NCBI RefSeq assembly: GCF_036226605.1
Contig: NZ_CP109000.1
Coordinates: 2,104,501 to 2,168,500, forward strand
Reading direction: 5' to 3'
From: Streptomyces sp. NBC_00704
Lineage (GTDB): Bacteria > Actinomycetota > Actinomycetes > Streptomycetales > Streptomycetaceae
DNA: 64,000 bases
A program made the translations under genes and the position numbers. Positions 16,568 to 26,503 of the stretch are shown one piece after another (position 1 is the stretch's first letter; each line of letters starts with the position of its first letter). Below the pieces are notes generated by a model. That model had not been told where the DNA came from and made no database searches. It saw only the letters and a program-made list of their open reading frames with translations.

Positions 16568-18623
16568 GCTGAGGCGCTTCGGCCGGGGCAGGCTCCCGCG
16601 GGCCGCCCTCGTCGCGCTCCTGCTGCTGCCCCTGCTGTACGGCGCGCTGTACCTGTGGTCCTTCTGGGACCCCTACGGCCGGCTCGACCGCATCCCGGTC
16701 GCGCTGGTCGACGACGACCGGGGGGCCACCGCCGGGGGCGAGAAGATCACCGCCGGGGCCGACATCACCGCGAAGCTGCGCGACAGCAAGGTCTTCGACT
16801 GGCACGAGGTGAGCGCCGCCGAGGCACGCGCGGGCGTGGAGGACGGCAGGTACTACCTGTCGCTGACCATGCCGGCCGACTTCAGCCGGCGGATCGCCTC
16901 CAGCTCGGGCGACTCCCCCGAGACGAGCGCACTCCAGGTGCGCACGAACGACGCGAACAACTACATCGTCGGGCAGATCTCGCGGACCGTCTTCAGCGAG
17001 GTGCGCACGGCCGCGTCCACGAAGGCCTCACGGTCCTTCCTCGACAAGATCTTCGTCTCCTTCTCCCACATCCACGGCGCGACCGCGAAGGCCGCCGACG
17101 GCGCCGACGACCTCAACGGCGGCATCGGGAAGGCCGAGCAGGGCTCCAAGGACCTCGCGGACGGTCTCGGCGACGCCAAGGACGGCAGTGGCAAGCTGAC
17201 GAAGGGGCTGAAGAAGCTCGACACGGGCGCCGACACCCTCCAGGAGGGGTCGCAGAAGGTCGCGGACGGCACCCAGAAGCTGGCCGACAAGGTCAACGGG
17301 ATCTCCGGCGCCCTGGGCCCGTTCGTCAAGTCGAACGAGAAGACCATCGGGGACACCGCCCGACTCGTCGCGGACTCCTCGAAGGTGGTCCACGACAACC
17401 TGGAGACCCTGGTGAAGGCCGCCCCGGTGGCCGCCACCGGCGCCCACACGGCCTCGGACACGCTCGCCGAGGTGTACAAGGCGCGCTGCGAGACGCCGGT
17501 GCTGCCCGATCCCGCGTGCGCCGACCTGAAGAAGGCCAAGGACACGGCCGCCGACGTGGCGACGGTCGCCGACGACGTCAACACGCTGGTCGCCGATCAG
17601 GACGGCGACCTGAAGACGCTCCGCGCGAACCTCACCGCCCTGCGCAAGCAGGCCCAGTCCCTCGCCGACGACGCCCCGCACCTCTCCGAGGACCTGGACA
17701 ACGCCGTGTCCCAGGTCAACGCGTTGAACACCGGGGCGGCGAAGGTGGCCAAGGGCGCCAAGAAGATCAACACCGGGATCGGCACGGCCACGACCGGATC
17801 CGTGAACCTGGACGCGGGCGTCGGCAGGCTGAAGACGGGCGCGCAGGACCTCAACGGCGGCATGTTCAAGCTCTCCGACGGCTCCGGCAAGCTCGCCGAC
17901 GGCCTGCACGAGGGCGTCGGACGGATCCCCGACTACGACGCCCGGCAGCGCGACGCGCGCACCGCCGTCATGGCCGACCCGGTCCAGCTCGCCTCCCACG
18001 ACCGGCACAAGGCGCCCAACTACGGCACCGGTTTCGCCCCGTACTTCATCCCCTTGTCGCTGTGGGTGGGCGCGATGGTGGCGTACATGCTGATCGCGCC
18101 GATGAACCGGCGCGCGCTGGCGGCGGGGGCTCCCGCATGGCGGATCGCGCTGGCCGGCTGGCTGCCCGTCGTGGCGATAGGCGTGCTCCAGACGACGGCG
18201 CTGATGGCCGTCCTGCACTGGGCGATCGGCCTGGAGATGGTCCGCGCGGCCGGCACCGTGGGCTTCCTGTTCCTGGTGGCGGCGTGCTTCGCGGCACTCG
18301 TGCAGTGGCTCAACGCGCGCTTCGGGCCGGCGGGCCGGATCCTCGTCCTGGCGCTGCTGATGCTGCAACTGACGTCCGCGGGCGGCACCTATCCGGTGCA
18401 GACCAGTCCCGGCTTCTTCAACGCCGTCCACCCGTACCTGCCGATGAGTTACGTCGTCGACGCGCTGAGAAGGCTCATCAGCGGCGGCGGCCTGGGGCCG
18501 GTGTGGCAGGCCTGCGCGGTGCTCCTCGCGTTCACCGCGGGCGCCCTGGCGCTGACCGCCCTGTCGGCGCGCCGTCGCCAGGTGTGGACCCTGGACCGGC
18601 TGCACCCGGAGCTGAGCCTGTGA
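16539..18623 (+). CDS. YhgE/Pip family membrane protein
   Basis: A 694-aa member of the YhgE/Pip (ABC-2-like) family. One membrane helix at residues ~16-36 is followed by a long extracytoplasmic region with pseudo-heptad repeats rich in Gly/Asp/Lys (KLTKGLKKLDTGADTLQEG, KVADGTQKLADKV), which form helical coiled coils in this family, and a C-terminal block of about five membrane helices (from YFIPLSLWVGAMVAYMLI). ATG 16539 follows GAGGAGGAG; ATG 16524 is an alternative. Relatives are phage-infection proteins and type VII/ESX-like or export factors; the cargo here is unknown. Confidence 0.88.
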   Translation: MRSPRLAALELRRFGRGRLPRAALVALLLLPLLYGALYLWSFWDPYGRLDRIPVALVDDDRGATAGGEKITAGADITAKLRDSKVFDWHEVSAAEARAGVEDGRYYLSLTMPADFSRRIASSSGDSPETSALQVRTNDANNYIVGQISRTVFSEVRTAASTKASRSFLDKIFVSFSHIHGATAKAADGADDLNGGIGKAEQGSKDLADGLGDAKDGSGKLTKGLKKLDTGADTLQEGSQKVADGTQKLADKVNGISGALGPFVKSNEKTIGDTARLVADSSKVVHDNLETLVKAAPVAATGAHTASDTLAEVYKARCETPVLPDPACADLKKAKDTAADVATVADDVNTLVADQDGDLKTLRANLTALRKQAQSLADDAPHLSEDLDNAVSQVNALNTGAAKVAKGAKKINTGIGTATTGSVNLDAGVGRLKTGAQDLNGGMFKLSDGSGKLADGLHEGVGRIPDYDARQRDARTAVMADPVQLASHDRHKAPNYGTGFAPYFIPLSLWVGAMVAYMLIAPMNRRALAAGAPAWRIALAGWLPVVAIGVLQTTALMAVLHWAIGLEMVRAAGTVGFLFLVAACFAALVQWLNARFGPAGRILVLALLMLQLTSAGGTYPVQTSPGFFNAVHPYLPMSYVVDALRRLISGGGLGPVWQACAVLLAFTAGALALTALSARRRQVWTLDRLHPELSL

Positions 18624-18667
18624 CGATCGGGCGCCCGGGAGGCCGCGTTCCTGTGACAATCAGGACC

Positions 18668-19294
18668 ATGGACAGCAGCACCACCCCGGGCGGCCGCACC
18701 CGCCGCGAGGCCACTCGGCAGAAGCTCTACGAGGCGGCCGTCACCCTCATCGCCGAACAGGGCTTCTCCGCCACCACCGTGGACGAGATCGCCGAACGCG
18801 CAGGCGTGGCCAAGGGCACGGTCTACTACAACTTCGCGAGCAAGTCGGTCCTCTTCGAGGAGTTGCTGCGGCACGGCGTGGGCCTGCTCACCGCCTCGCT
18901 GCGGGAGGCCGCCGAGGACACGGCGCGCAAGGGCGGGAGCAGGGTCGACGCCCTGGACGCGATGGTCCGCGCCGGCCTGGTCTTCATCGACCGCTACCCG
19001 TCGTTCACGCAGTTGTACGTGGCCGAGCTGTGGCGCACCAACCGGGCCTGGCAGTCCACGCTCATGGTCGTGCGGCAGGAGGCGGTGGCCGTCGTCGAGG
19101 GGGTGCTGCGCGAGGGCGTGGACAACGGCGAGTTCAGCGACGAGATCGACGTGCAGCTGACGGCGGCCGCGCTGGTCGGCATGGTGCTGGTGGCCGCCCT
19201 GGACTGGCAGGCCTTCCAGCCCGAGCGCTCCCTGGACGACGTGCACGCGGCGCTGTCCCGGCTGCTGCAAGGGCGGGTGAGCGGAGGCCGCTAG
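18668..19294 (+). CDS. TetR/AcrR family transcriptional regulator
   Basis: A 208-aa TetR protein: the N-terminal helix-turn-helix is clear (RQKLYEAAVTLIAEQG then TVDEIAERAGVAKGTVYYNF), with a ligand-binding helical C-terminal domain. It lies 44 bp after the YhgE gene. ATG 18668 is used; GACAAT seven bases before it could even be a -10 of a leaderless internal transcript. Its likely target is the palindrome at 15476-15489 in front of the operon. Confidence 0.9.
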   Translation: MDSSTTPGGRTRREATRQKLYEAAVTLIAEQGFSATTVDEIAERAGVAKGTVYYNFASKSVLFEELLRHGVGLLTASLREAAEDTARKGGSRVDALDAMVRAGLVFIDRYPSFTQLYVAELWRTNRAWQSTLMVVRQEAVAVVEGVLREGVDNGEFSDEIDVQLTAAALVGMVLVAALDWQAFQPERSLDDVHAALSRLLQGRVSGGR

Positions 19295-19323
19295 GCCTCG
19301 CCGGGTCTCCTCGGCGGTACGAC

Positions 19324-19357
19324 CGCGCGCGGGGGAGGCGAGCCTCTCCCGCGCGCG
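19324..19357. terminator. Terminator of the ABC/YhgE/TetR operon
   Basis: A 15-bp stem with one mismatch (CGCGCGCGGGGGAGG against CCTCTCCCGCGCGCG) and a CGAG loop lies 30 bp after the TetR stop. Confidence 0.65.
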
Positions 19358-19669
19358 TGCACGCACAGGCGCCGGTCCGTTGCGGCCACGTCCCCCGTGG
19401 GCCGCCGCGAACCGGCGCCTGCGCGTGCTCCCCCGTTCCCCCGTTCCCCCCGTTCTCTCCCCCGTCGTTCCCCCGTACGGTCGTTCCCCCGGGGCTCCCC
19501 CCGTGTCTCGCTCCCGCCGAGCCGGTCGGCCGGCGGAAGGAGCGGATCGAGGGCCGCTCCGTTCCGGCGCCCCGTGTCGCCGGTGCCGGAGCCGCGCCCC
19601 TTCTCCGTGCCTCCACTCTGTCGTCCGGGCAGGTCGCAGCCCATCCGCGCGCGTACTCAACTCCGCCCC

Positions 19670-19685
19670 TAGGTACGGGTACTCA
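19670..19685. promoter_or_regulatory. Possible MacR-box-like site before the DUF4126 gene
   Basis: TAGGTAC-GG-GTACTCA matches 12 of 14 defined positions of the consensus TGAGTACnnGTACTCA, which I recall for the response regulator MacR, whose likely ortholog is in this window. It lies about 45 bp upstream of the putative -10 box. The match is seen; regulation is a guess. Confidence 0.3.
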
Positions 19686-19740
19686 GCTCCGCGCGCTCAT
19701 CCCCAGGACGCCGGGCGGCCCACTGGCTACGATCGCGTCC

Positions 19741-20358
19741 GTGTCCGTACTCCCTCTTGTGTTCACCAGCGGCTGGGCCAGCGGCGTCAACGCGTACGCG
19801 GTGGTGCTCCTGCTCGGCGTCTTCGGCGCGACCGGTGTGAGCGACGACGTCCCGCAGACGTTGCAGCGACCCGAGGTGCTCGCCGTCGCGGCCGTCCTGT
19901 TCCTGTGCGAGGCGGTCGCCGACAAGATCCCGTACGTGGACTCGGCGTGGGACATGGCCCACACCGTGGTCCGGCCGGTGGCCGGGGCCTGGGTCGGCGC
20001 GCTGCTCGCCGGGCAGAGCGGTTCGCTCTCCGACGCGGCCGCCGCGGCGCTCGGCGGTTCGACCGCGCTGGCCAGCCACGCCGTGAAGGCGGGCGCCCGG
20101 ATGGCGGTCAACAGCTCGCCCGAACCGTTCAGCAACATCGTGGTGAGCCTGGCGGAGGATCTCGGGGTCGCCGCGATCGTCACGTTCGCGATCTTCCACC
20201 CGGTGGCGGCCTCCGTCGTCGCCGGTGCCCTGCTGCTGACCGGGCTGCTGGTCCTGTACTTCCTCGTCTCACGGATCCGCCGGTTCCTGCGGCGCCGGGC
20301 GCAACGGCGCGAGGAACGCCGGCTCGGCGCGCCCCCGTGGCCGCCGTCCCCGGGCTGA
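19741..20358 (+). CDS. DUF4126 membrane protein
   Basis: A 205-aa protein with several hydrophobic helices, starting VSVLPLVFTSGWASGVNAYAVVLLLGVFG, typical of DUF4126 proteins, plus EAVADKIPYVDSAWD, a conserved family stretch. The C-terminus is a highly basic Arg-rich tail. GTG 19741 is used. TACGAT (19728-19733) lies 7 bp before it with no Shine-Dalgarno between, so the mRNA is probably leaderless. Function is unknown. Confidence 0.85.
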   Translation: MSVLPLVFTSGWASGVNAYAVVLLLGVFGATGVSDDVPQTLQRPEVLAVAAVLFLCEAVADKIPYVDSAWDMAHTVVRPVAGAWVGALLAGQSGSLSDAAAAALGGSTALASHAVKAGARMAVNSSPEPFSNIVVSLAEDLGVAAIVTFAIFHPVAASVVAGALLLTGLLVLYFLVSRIRRFLRRRAQRREERRLGAPPWPPSPG

Positions 20359-20396
20359 TCACGTCACTGTCGGTGGCGGCCGATACAGTCACGGGC

Positions 20397-21869
20397 ATGG
20401 CAGGGATTGCGGTGATCGGCGCCGGGATGGGCGCGCTGACGGCGGCCGCCCGGCTGGCCGTGGCGGGCCACCGGGTGACGGTCTACGAGCGGACGGGGAC
20501 GTACGGCGGAGCGGTGCGCCGCTTCGAGCGGGACGGGTTCGCGTTCGACACCGGCCCGACGCTGCTCCCCCTGCCCGCCGTCTACCGCGACCTGTTCGTC
20601 AAGACCGGCAAGGAGCCGCTGGAGTCCTGCGTCGAGCTGGTCCAGGTCGACCCGTCCGCACGGCACGTGTTCGCGGACGGCGCCGAGGTGTCCCTGCCGA
20701 ACGCCTCGCGCGCGGGCGTCGTCTCCGCGCTGGACGAGGCGCTCGGCGGGCGGGCCGGGCAGCGCTGGGGGGACTTCCTGGTGCGCGCGCGTGAGGCCTG
20801 GGACCGCACCCGGCGTCCGCTGCTGGAGGAGCCGCTGTGGCCGAACTGGTCGGTCCTCGCCGACCGCGAGCCCTATCCGGCGGTCCCCCACAAGCGTCTG
20901 CTGCGCACCCGGCAGGCGGCCACCCTGGCCGAGATCGGCGCCTGGGAGCTGCGCGATCCCCGGCTCGCCGCGCTGCTGGAGGGCCACGCGCTCGCGTACG
21001 GCCTGGATCCCCGGTCCACCCCGGCGAGCGCGGCGGTCCTGCCGTACATGGAGCACGCCTTCGGCACGTGGTACGTGCGCGGGGGGATGCGGGAGCTGGC
21101 CCGCGCGGTGTACGAACGCTGTGTGGCGCGCCGGGTCGCGTTCGTCTTCGACGCCGAGGTCACGCGGATCGTGGACGAGGACGGCAGGGCGGCGGGCGTC
21201 GAACTCGCCGACGGCACGGTGGCGGAGGCGGACTTCGTCCTGGCGCCGGGCGGCTTCCCCGGCCTTCCCGCCCGGGGCGGGGACGAGGTCGCGCCCCAGC
21301 GGGCGCTGCCGAGCCGGCTGACCGTGCTGCTGGCGCTGCGCGGCCCGCGGCCGCAGGGCGTGGCGCACCGGACGGTGGTGCACGCGCCGGACCGGGACGC
21401 GGAGTTGGAGAGCGTGTTCGGCGCGGCGCCGTCGGTGCCCGCGCGGCCGACGGTCACGGTGCTGCGGCCCGACGACGCGCGGCTGGCACCCGACGGCGAC
21501 CACGAGCCGGTCACGCTCAGTGCCGTGGTCCCCGCCGGGGCGCGGGTGTCCGACGCGCACGTGGACGCGCTGCTCGACATGGCCGAACGGGCCGTTCCCG
21601 GGCTGCGCGAGCGTGTCCTGTGGCGTGAGGTGCGCACCCCGGCCGACGTCGCACACGAGACCGGCGCGGAAGGCGGGGCCGTCCCCGCGCCCGCGCTGGC
21701 CGCGGCCGGGGGCCGGCTGCTGCATCCCGCCAACTCGACCGGGCTGCGCGGGCTGTTCACGGTCGGCGGCTGGTCGCATCCGGGCGGCGGCCTGCCGCAC
21801 GCGGGCATGTCGGGCACGCTGGTGTCCGGGCTGATCGTGGAGGGGCCGGAGTTCCGCGGCTCGCGGTGA
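20397..21869 (+). CDS. Phytoene-desaturase-like FAD-dependent oxidoreductase
   Basis: A 490-aa flavoprotein with the N-terminal dinucleotide fold VIGAGMGALTAAARLA and YERTGTYGGAVR, the FDTGPTLLPLP stretch characteristic of carotenoid desaturase/retinol saturase-like enzymes, and a C-terminal FTVGGWSHPGGGLPHAGMSG motif. No crt genes are nearby, so a carotenoid role is not implied. ATG 20397 is 38 bp after the DUF4126 stop. TACAGT (20384-20389) seven bases before the ATG suggests a second leaderless transcript. Confidence 0.85.
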   Translation: MAGIAVIGAGMGALTAAARLAVAGHRVTVYERTGTYGGAVRRFERDGFAFDTGPTLLPLPAVYRDLFVKTGKEPLESCVELVQVDPSARHVFADGAEVSLPNASRAGVVSALDEALGGRAGQRWGDFLVRAREAWDRTRRPLLEEPLWPNWSVLADREPYPAVPHKRLLRTRQAATLAEIGAWELRDPRLAALLEGHALAYGLDPRSTPASAAVLPYMEHAFGTWYVRGGMRELARAVYERCVARRVAFVFDAEVTRIVDEDGRAAGVELADGTVAEADFVLAPGGFPGLPARGGDEVAPQRALPSRLTVLLALRGPRPQGVAHRTVVHAPDRDAELESVFGAAPSVPARPTVTVLRPDDARLAPDGDHEPVTLSAVVPAGARVSDAHVDALLDMAERAVPGLRERVLWREVRTPADVAHETGAEGGAVPAPALAAAGGRLLHPANSTGLRGLFTVGGWSHPGGGLPHAGMSGTLVSGLIVEGPEFRGSR

Positions 21870-21929
21870 GGCCGTGACGGCCCGCCGCGCGCGGGGGCCG
21901 AGGGGTGGACGGGGAGGCGGACGCGGCCG

Positions 21930-22952
21930 TCAGAACCGGTACTGCTCGTCGTAGCCGTTGCCCTGGCCGGGCTGCTGTCCGTCGCCCTGGTACGGGTACT
22001 GCTGCTGGTCGGGCGGGAGTTCGCCGCCCAGCGGGTCGTCGGTGTTGCGCTGCTGCGGGACCCAGACCCCGCTGGCCGGGGTCTCCCCGCCGTAGCCGCC
22101 GGCGCCGTACTGCTCCTGGCCGTAGCCCTGCTGCGCATACTGCTGCTGGCCGTAGCCGGCGTCGTAGGAGCCGCCGCCGTAGGTCTGGGTGCCGATGTAC
22201 GGGTCGGAGTAGGCGGCGTACTGCTGCTCGCCCGTGGCGTCGTAGCCGTACTGCTGCTGGGGGTACCCGGCGTAGTCGTAGCCGTAGTTCTGGTCCGTGC
22301 CCTGGCCGGCCGTGGCGTACTGGTCCTGCCCCTGGCCCTGGGACTGCCCCTGGCCGGTCGCGCCCGCGTAGGCGGCGTCGCTGTAGACGCCGTAGGAGCC
22401 GGTGTCGTCGGGCAGGGGCTGCGGCTCGTAGACGGAGGCGGCCGGGTCGAAGGAGCGGGGCGCGGGGGTGAAGACGTCGTCGCGGTCGTCGCCGTCGAAG
22501 TCGTCGTCGCCGTAGGCCTTCCCGGCGGCGAAGGCGTGCTCGTCCCGGCCGCCGAACGCCGTGCCGTCACCGTGGGGCGCGCCGGAGTCCGGGCCGGCCC
22601 CGTCGGGCTCCGGGCCGGAGACCTCCAGGGCCGGGTCCTGGCGCTCGGCCTTGCCGCGGCGACGCTTGGTGAGGACGGTGCCGTCGCTCTCCGTGTCCGA
22701 GCGGCGGAAGGCCCAGCCCTCGGCGAAGCCCCGGCGGAACGACAGGGTGACGTAGGTCTGGCCGACCGCGAAGGCGGCCGCGCCCAGGGCGATGACGACG
22801 ACCGACGGGATCAGGACGCCGAGGACGACGCCCAGGAAGCCGACGAAGGCCAGCAGCCGCCAGCGCAGCCGGGCCTTGTACTGCAGCAGAACCTCGCCGA
22901 GCAGCCACAGCGCGACAATGCCGAACGCGATGTAGAGGACCGTCCAGCCCAT
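21930..22952 (-). CDS. Membrane protein with long Gln/Tyr/Gly-rich tail
   Basis: A 340-aa protein. Two adjacent membrane helices occupy residues ~3-22 and ~29-62 (TVLYIAFGIVALWLLG; LLAFVGFLGVVLGVLIPSVVVIALGAAAFAVG). After a charged linker (to ~residue 165) the remainder is low-complexity, rich in Gln, Gly, Tyr, Asp and Ala, with recurring YGQQQY, QGYGQEQYG and GYGG elements, like eukaryotic prion-like domains. ATG 22952 has GAGAGGGG upstream. No enzymatic motif is seen. The tail would be cytoplasmic if the two helices form a hairpin. Function unknown. Confidence 0.8.
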   Translation of the reverse strand: MGWTVLYIAFGIVALWLLGEVLLQYKARLRWRLLAFVGFLGVVLGVLIPSVVVIALGAAAFAVGQTYVTLSFRRGFAEGWAFRRSDTESDGTVLTKRRRGKAERQDPALEVSGPEPDGAGPDSGAPHGDGTAFGGRDEHAFAAGKAYGDDDFDGDDRDDVFTPAPRSFDPAASVYEPQPLPDDTGSYGVYSDAAYAGATGQGQSQGQGQDQYATAGQGTDQNYGYDYAGYPQQQYGYDATGEQQYAAYSDPYIGTQTYGGGSYDAGYGQQQYAQQGYGQEQYGAGGYGGETPASGVWVPQQRNTDDPLGGELPPDQQQYPYQGDGQQPGQGNGYDEQYRF

Positions 22953-23008
22953 GTACGCCCCTCTCCCAGTGGCCGCTACGCAGTGTGTCGTATCCGGGTG
23001 CGACCGGT

Positions 23009-23967
<959 letters not shown>

Positions 23968-24003
23968 CCGAATGCGGGAAATTTGCCCGGATTGTCGAGT
24001 TGT

Positions 24004-24022
24004 TGTCCACCCCTTGGACAAT
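24004..24022. promoter_or_regulatory. Inverted repeat upstream of metF, candidate operator
   Basis: TTGTCCA (24004-24010) and TGGACAA (24016-24022) form 7-bp perfect arms with a 5-bp spacer. The site lies about 37 bp upstream of the metF -35 and 62 bp past the thiE stop codon, so it could be an operator or part of a thiE terminator. Confidence 0.35.
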
Positions 24023-24084
24023 CGTACGAGGACGGCGCCGCCGGACGGGCGGACGCCGTGGCGCCGCGGGCCGGGACGCGGGCG

Positions 24085-24732
24085 CTACCCCTCGCTCAGC
24101 CGCTTGGCGAACTCCGCCGCCGCGCCGCCCGGGTCGTCCGCCTGGGTGATCGCCCGCACCACGACGACCCGGCGGGCGCCCGCCGCCAGCACCTCGTCGA
24201 GGTTGCCGAGGTCGATGCCGCCGATGGCGAACCAGGGGCGGTCCGTGCCGAGGGACGCGGTGTGCCGCACCAGGTCCAGGCCCGGCGCGTGGCGGCCGGG
24301 CTTGGTGGGGGTGGGCCAGCACGGGCCGGTGCAGAAGTAGTCCACGCCCTCCTGGACGGCGGCGGCCTCGGCCTCCGCCGCGGTATGCGTGGAGCGGCCC
24401 ACGAGCACGCCCTCGCCGAGGATCGCGCGGGCGGCGGGCACGGGCAGGTCGCCCTGTCCGAGGTGGAGCACGGCGGCGCCGGCCGCGTGCGCGACGTCGG
24501 CGCGGTCGTTGACCGCGAGCAGCTTGCCGTGCCGGGCACAGGCATCGGCGAACACCTTCAGGTGCTCCAGCTCCTCGGCCGCCTCCATGCCCTTGTCCCG
24601 CAGCTGGACGATGTCGACGCCGCCCGCGAGCACGGCGTCGAGGAACTCCGGGAGGTCGCCCTGCCGGGTACGGGCGTCCGTGCACAGGTACAGCCGTGCG
24701 CCGGACAGGGACGGGCGGGCGGTGTCGGGCAT
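24085..24732 (-). CDS. thiE: Thiamine-phosphate synthase
   Basis: Joins HMP-pyrophosphate and thiazole phosphate to thiamine phosphate. The 215-aa TIM-barrel protein has [39 protein letters not shown] and [18 protein letters not shown], all standard ThiE motifs, and [29 protein letters not shown] near the end. ATG 24732 has GGGGGAA upstream. It is separated from thiO-thiS-thiG, which are divergent and under a TPP riboswitch 2.3 kb away; I see no riboswitch before thiE itself. Confidence 0.95.
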   Translation of the reverse strand: MPDTARPSLSGARLYLCTDARTRQGDLPEFLDAVLAGGVDIVQLRDKGMEAAEELEHLKVFADACARHGKLLAVNDRADVAHAAGAAVLHLGQGDLPVPAARAILGEGVLVGRSTHTAAEAEAAAVQEGVDYFCTGPCWPTPTKPGRHAPGLDLVRHTASLGTDRPWFAIGGIDLGNLDEVLAAGARRVVVVRAITQADDPGGAAAEFAKRLSEG

Positions 24733-24752
24733 ACGAGGTTCCCCCAGGGTGG

Positions 24753-24787
24753 CGGCGTACGGGGGCCGGGTGCGCTCCCGTACGCCG
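24753..24787 (-). terminator. Hairpin between the Rv2175c-like gene and thiE
   Basis: CGGCGTACGGG pairs perfectly with CCCGTACGCCG (11 bp, 13-nt loop). It lies after the stop of the upstream gene (24812) and just before thiE, so it may end that transcript. Confidence 0.5.
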
Positions 24788-24811
24788 GGTGTCGGTGTTC
24801 GGATCCGCGGG

Positions 24812-25177
24812 TCAGACGGCGAGCGCCTGGGCGCGGCGCTTCACCTCCGTGCCACGGTTCTCACTCAGGGCCTGGGCCGGCGTGCCGGGCAGGCTCGGGT
24901 CCGGGGTGAAGAGCCACTCCAGCATCTCTTCGTCCTTGAAGCCGTCGTCCCGCAGCAGGGTCAGGGTCCCGACGAGTCCCTTCACCACCTTGTCCCCGTC
25001 GATGAAGGCGGCGGGGATGTGCAGCGCGCGGTTCTCCCCGCGGCGCACGGCGATGAGCTGGCCGTCCTTGATCAGCTGCCGGACGCGGATCACGTCCACA
25101 TCGAGCATCTCCGCGATGTCCGGCACGGTGAGCCAGGCGGGGACGAGTGCATCGGTCTTTGCGTCAATCTCGGTCAC
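24812..25177 (-). CDS. Rv2175c-family DNA-binding protein
   Basis: A 121-aa winged-helix protein of the Rv2175c family: the N-terminus carries a MerR/excisionase-like helix-turn-helix ([31 protein letters not shown]), followed by the conserved [35 protein letters not shown]. In M. tuberculosis the protein binds DNA and is phosphorylated by the neighbouring kinase PknL. Here a PASTA kinase lies 4.6 kb away, beyond the thi genes. GTG 25177 gives the normal length and would be near-leaderless (CAGGCT at -7); GTG 25207 is the other in-frame choice. Confidence 0.9.
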   Translation of the reverse strand: MTEIDAKTDALVPAWLTVPDIAEMLDVDVIRVRQLIKDGQLIAVRRGENRALHIPAAFIDGDKVVKGLVGTLTLLRDDGFKDEEMLEWLFTPDPSLPGTPAQALSENRGTEVKRRAQALAV

Positions 25178-25244
25178 GGGAACAAGCCTGCCATCTGCCA
25201 CCGACACTCGGAAGCCGGGCCGGTCCGACCGGGCCCGGCCGGGC

Positions 25245-26486
25245 TCAGGCCGTCGCGCCCTTCAGCGGCCGCGCCGGGTCCGCGAGGAGCCGCGGGTTCA
25301 TGGGCGTGCCCGCCTCGATCAGCCGTTTGCCCTGGGCGAGGTCGCGGGGCCGCCCCACGGCCAGCAGCGCGACCAGGCGGTCCTCGCGCAGCCAGCAGAC
25401 CGTCCACGCGGGCCCGCCGGGGTCGCCGCGCCACACGACGGCGTCGGCGTGCGCGTGGTGGCCGGCGTACTGGACGAAGCGGCCGAACTGCTCGGACCAG
25501 AAGTACGGGACGGGGTCGTAGACGGCCGCGGGTTCGCCGGTGGCCTCGCCGACGATGTTCGCCGCGACCGTGCGCGGGCCCTGGAGCGCGTTGTCCCAGT
25601 GATGGACGAGCAGCCGCTCGCCGTACCTGCCGGAGGGGAAGGAGGCGCAGTCGCCGACCGCGTACACGTCCGGCAGGCGGGTGCGCAGGCCGGCGTCGGC
25701 CACGATCTCGCGGTGCGCGCCCAGCTCGATGCCCGAGCCGGCCAGCCAGGCGGTGGCGGGGCGGGCGCCGATGCCGACGACGACGGCTTCGGCGGGCAGC
25801 CGCGAGCCGTCGTCGAGGACGACCGCGCCGGGCTCGACGCGCTCCACACGCGCGTGGGTGCGCAACGGAATGCCGCTGTCGGCGTACCAGGCGGCCATCG
25901 GCGCGGCGACCTCGGCGGGCAGGGCCCCGGCCAGCGGCCGGGCGGCGGCCTCGACGACGGTGACCTCGCAGCCCGCCTCGCGCGCGGCCGTGGCGAACTC
26001 CGCGCCGATCCAGCCCGCGCCGACGACCACGACGTCGTGCCGGCCGGCGAGCACGGGCCGCAGGCGTTCGGCGTCGTCCAGGGTGCGCAGCAGGTGCACG
26101 CCGGGCACGCCCTGCGCGCCGGGCAGCGGGATCGGCTCGGCGCCGGTGGCGAGGACGAGGACGTCGTACCCGACGGGTCCGCGCGCGGTGTCCAGCTCGT
26201 GGTCGCCCGCGCGCAGGCCGAGGACCTCGCGGCCGAGTTCCAGCTCGATGCCGAGGCCGTCGAAGTCGACGTCCAGGGCGGATCCCTCGGCCTTGCCGAG
26301 CAGCACGGCCTTGGACAGCGGCGGCCGGTCGTAGGGCTGATGGGGTTCGGCGCCCATCAGCGTCACCCGGCCGTCGAAGCCCTGTTCGCGCAGGGCCACC
26401 GCGGTCTGCACGCCGGCCATGCCGGCGCCCACGATCACCACGCGGCGCCCGTCCGGCCCGCCCTCTTCCCGCCTCTGCTCACTCAC
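25245..26486 (-). CDS. FAD/NAD(P)-dependent oxidoreductase (ferredoxin-reductase type)
   Basis: A 413-aa flavoprotein with two dinucleotide-binding folds, VVIVGAGMAGVQTAVALRE for FAD and VVVVGAGWIGAEFATAAREAG for NAD(P)H, the conserved YDRPPLSKAVL, and the FAD motif DVYAVGDCASF. The architecture matches ferredoxin/rubredoxin reductases of oxygenase systems. No ferredoxin or P450 gene is adjacent. The start is GTG 26486. A palindrome (26504-26518) sits 17 bp upstream. Confidence 0.9.
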   Translation of the reverse strand: MSEQRREEGGPDGRRVVIVGAGMAGVQTAVALREQGFDGRVTLMGAEPHQPYDRPPLSKAVLLGKAEGSALDVDFDGLGIELELGREVLGLRAGDHELDTARGPVGYDVLVLATGAEPIPLPGAQGVPGVHLLRTLDDAERLRPVLAGRHDVVVVGAGWIGAEFATAAREAGCEVTVVEAAARPLAGALPAEVAAPMAAWYADSGIPLRTHARVERVEPGAVVLDDGSRLPAEAVVVGIGARPATAWLAGSGIELGAHREIVADAGLRTRLPDVYAVGDCASFPSGRYGERLLVHHWDNALQGPRTVAANIVGEATGEPAAVYDPVPYFWSEQFGRFVQYAGHHAHADAVVWRGDPGGPAWTVCWLREDRLVALLAVGRPRDLAQGKRLIEAGTPMNPRLLADPARPLKGATA

Positions 26487-26503
26487 CCGATCACCTTAGA
26501 CAC

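Larger units (their letters stand above)
19295..19740. other. Intergenic region with terminator, large inverted repeat and direct repeats
   Basis: A 446-bp gap. After the operon terminator (19324-19357) comes a second inverted repeat in which ACAGGCGCCGGT (about 19366-19377) pairs with ACCGGCGCCTG (about 19411-19421). A pyrimidine-rich stretch of CCCCCGTTC units follows (19430-19500). Nearest the DUF4126 gene are two copies of GTACTCARCTCCGC (19653 and 19679). No gene is seen. Confidence 0.55.
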
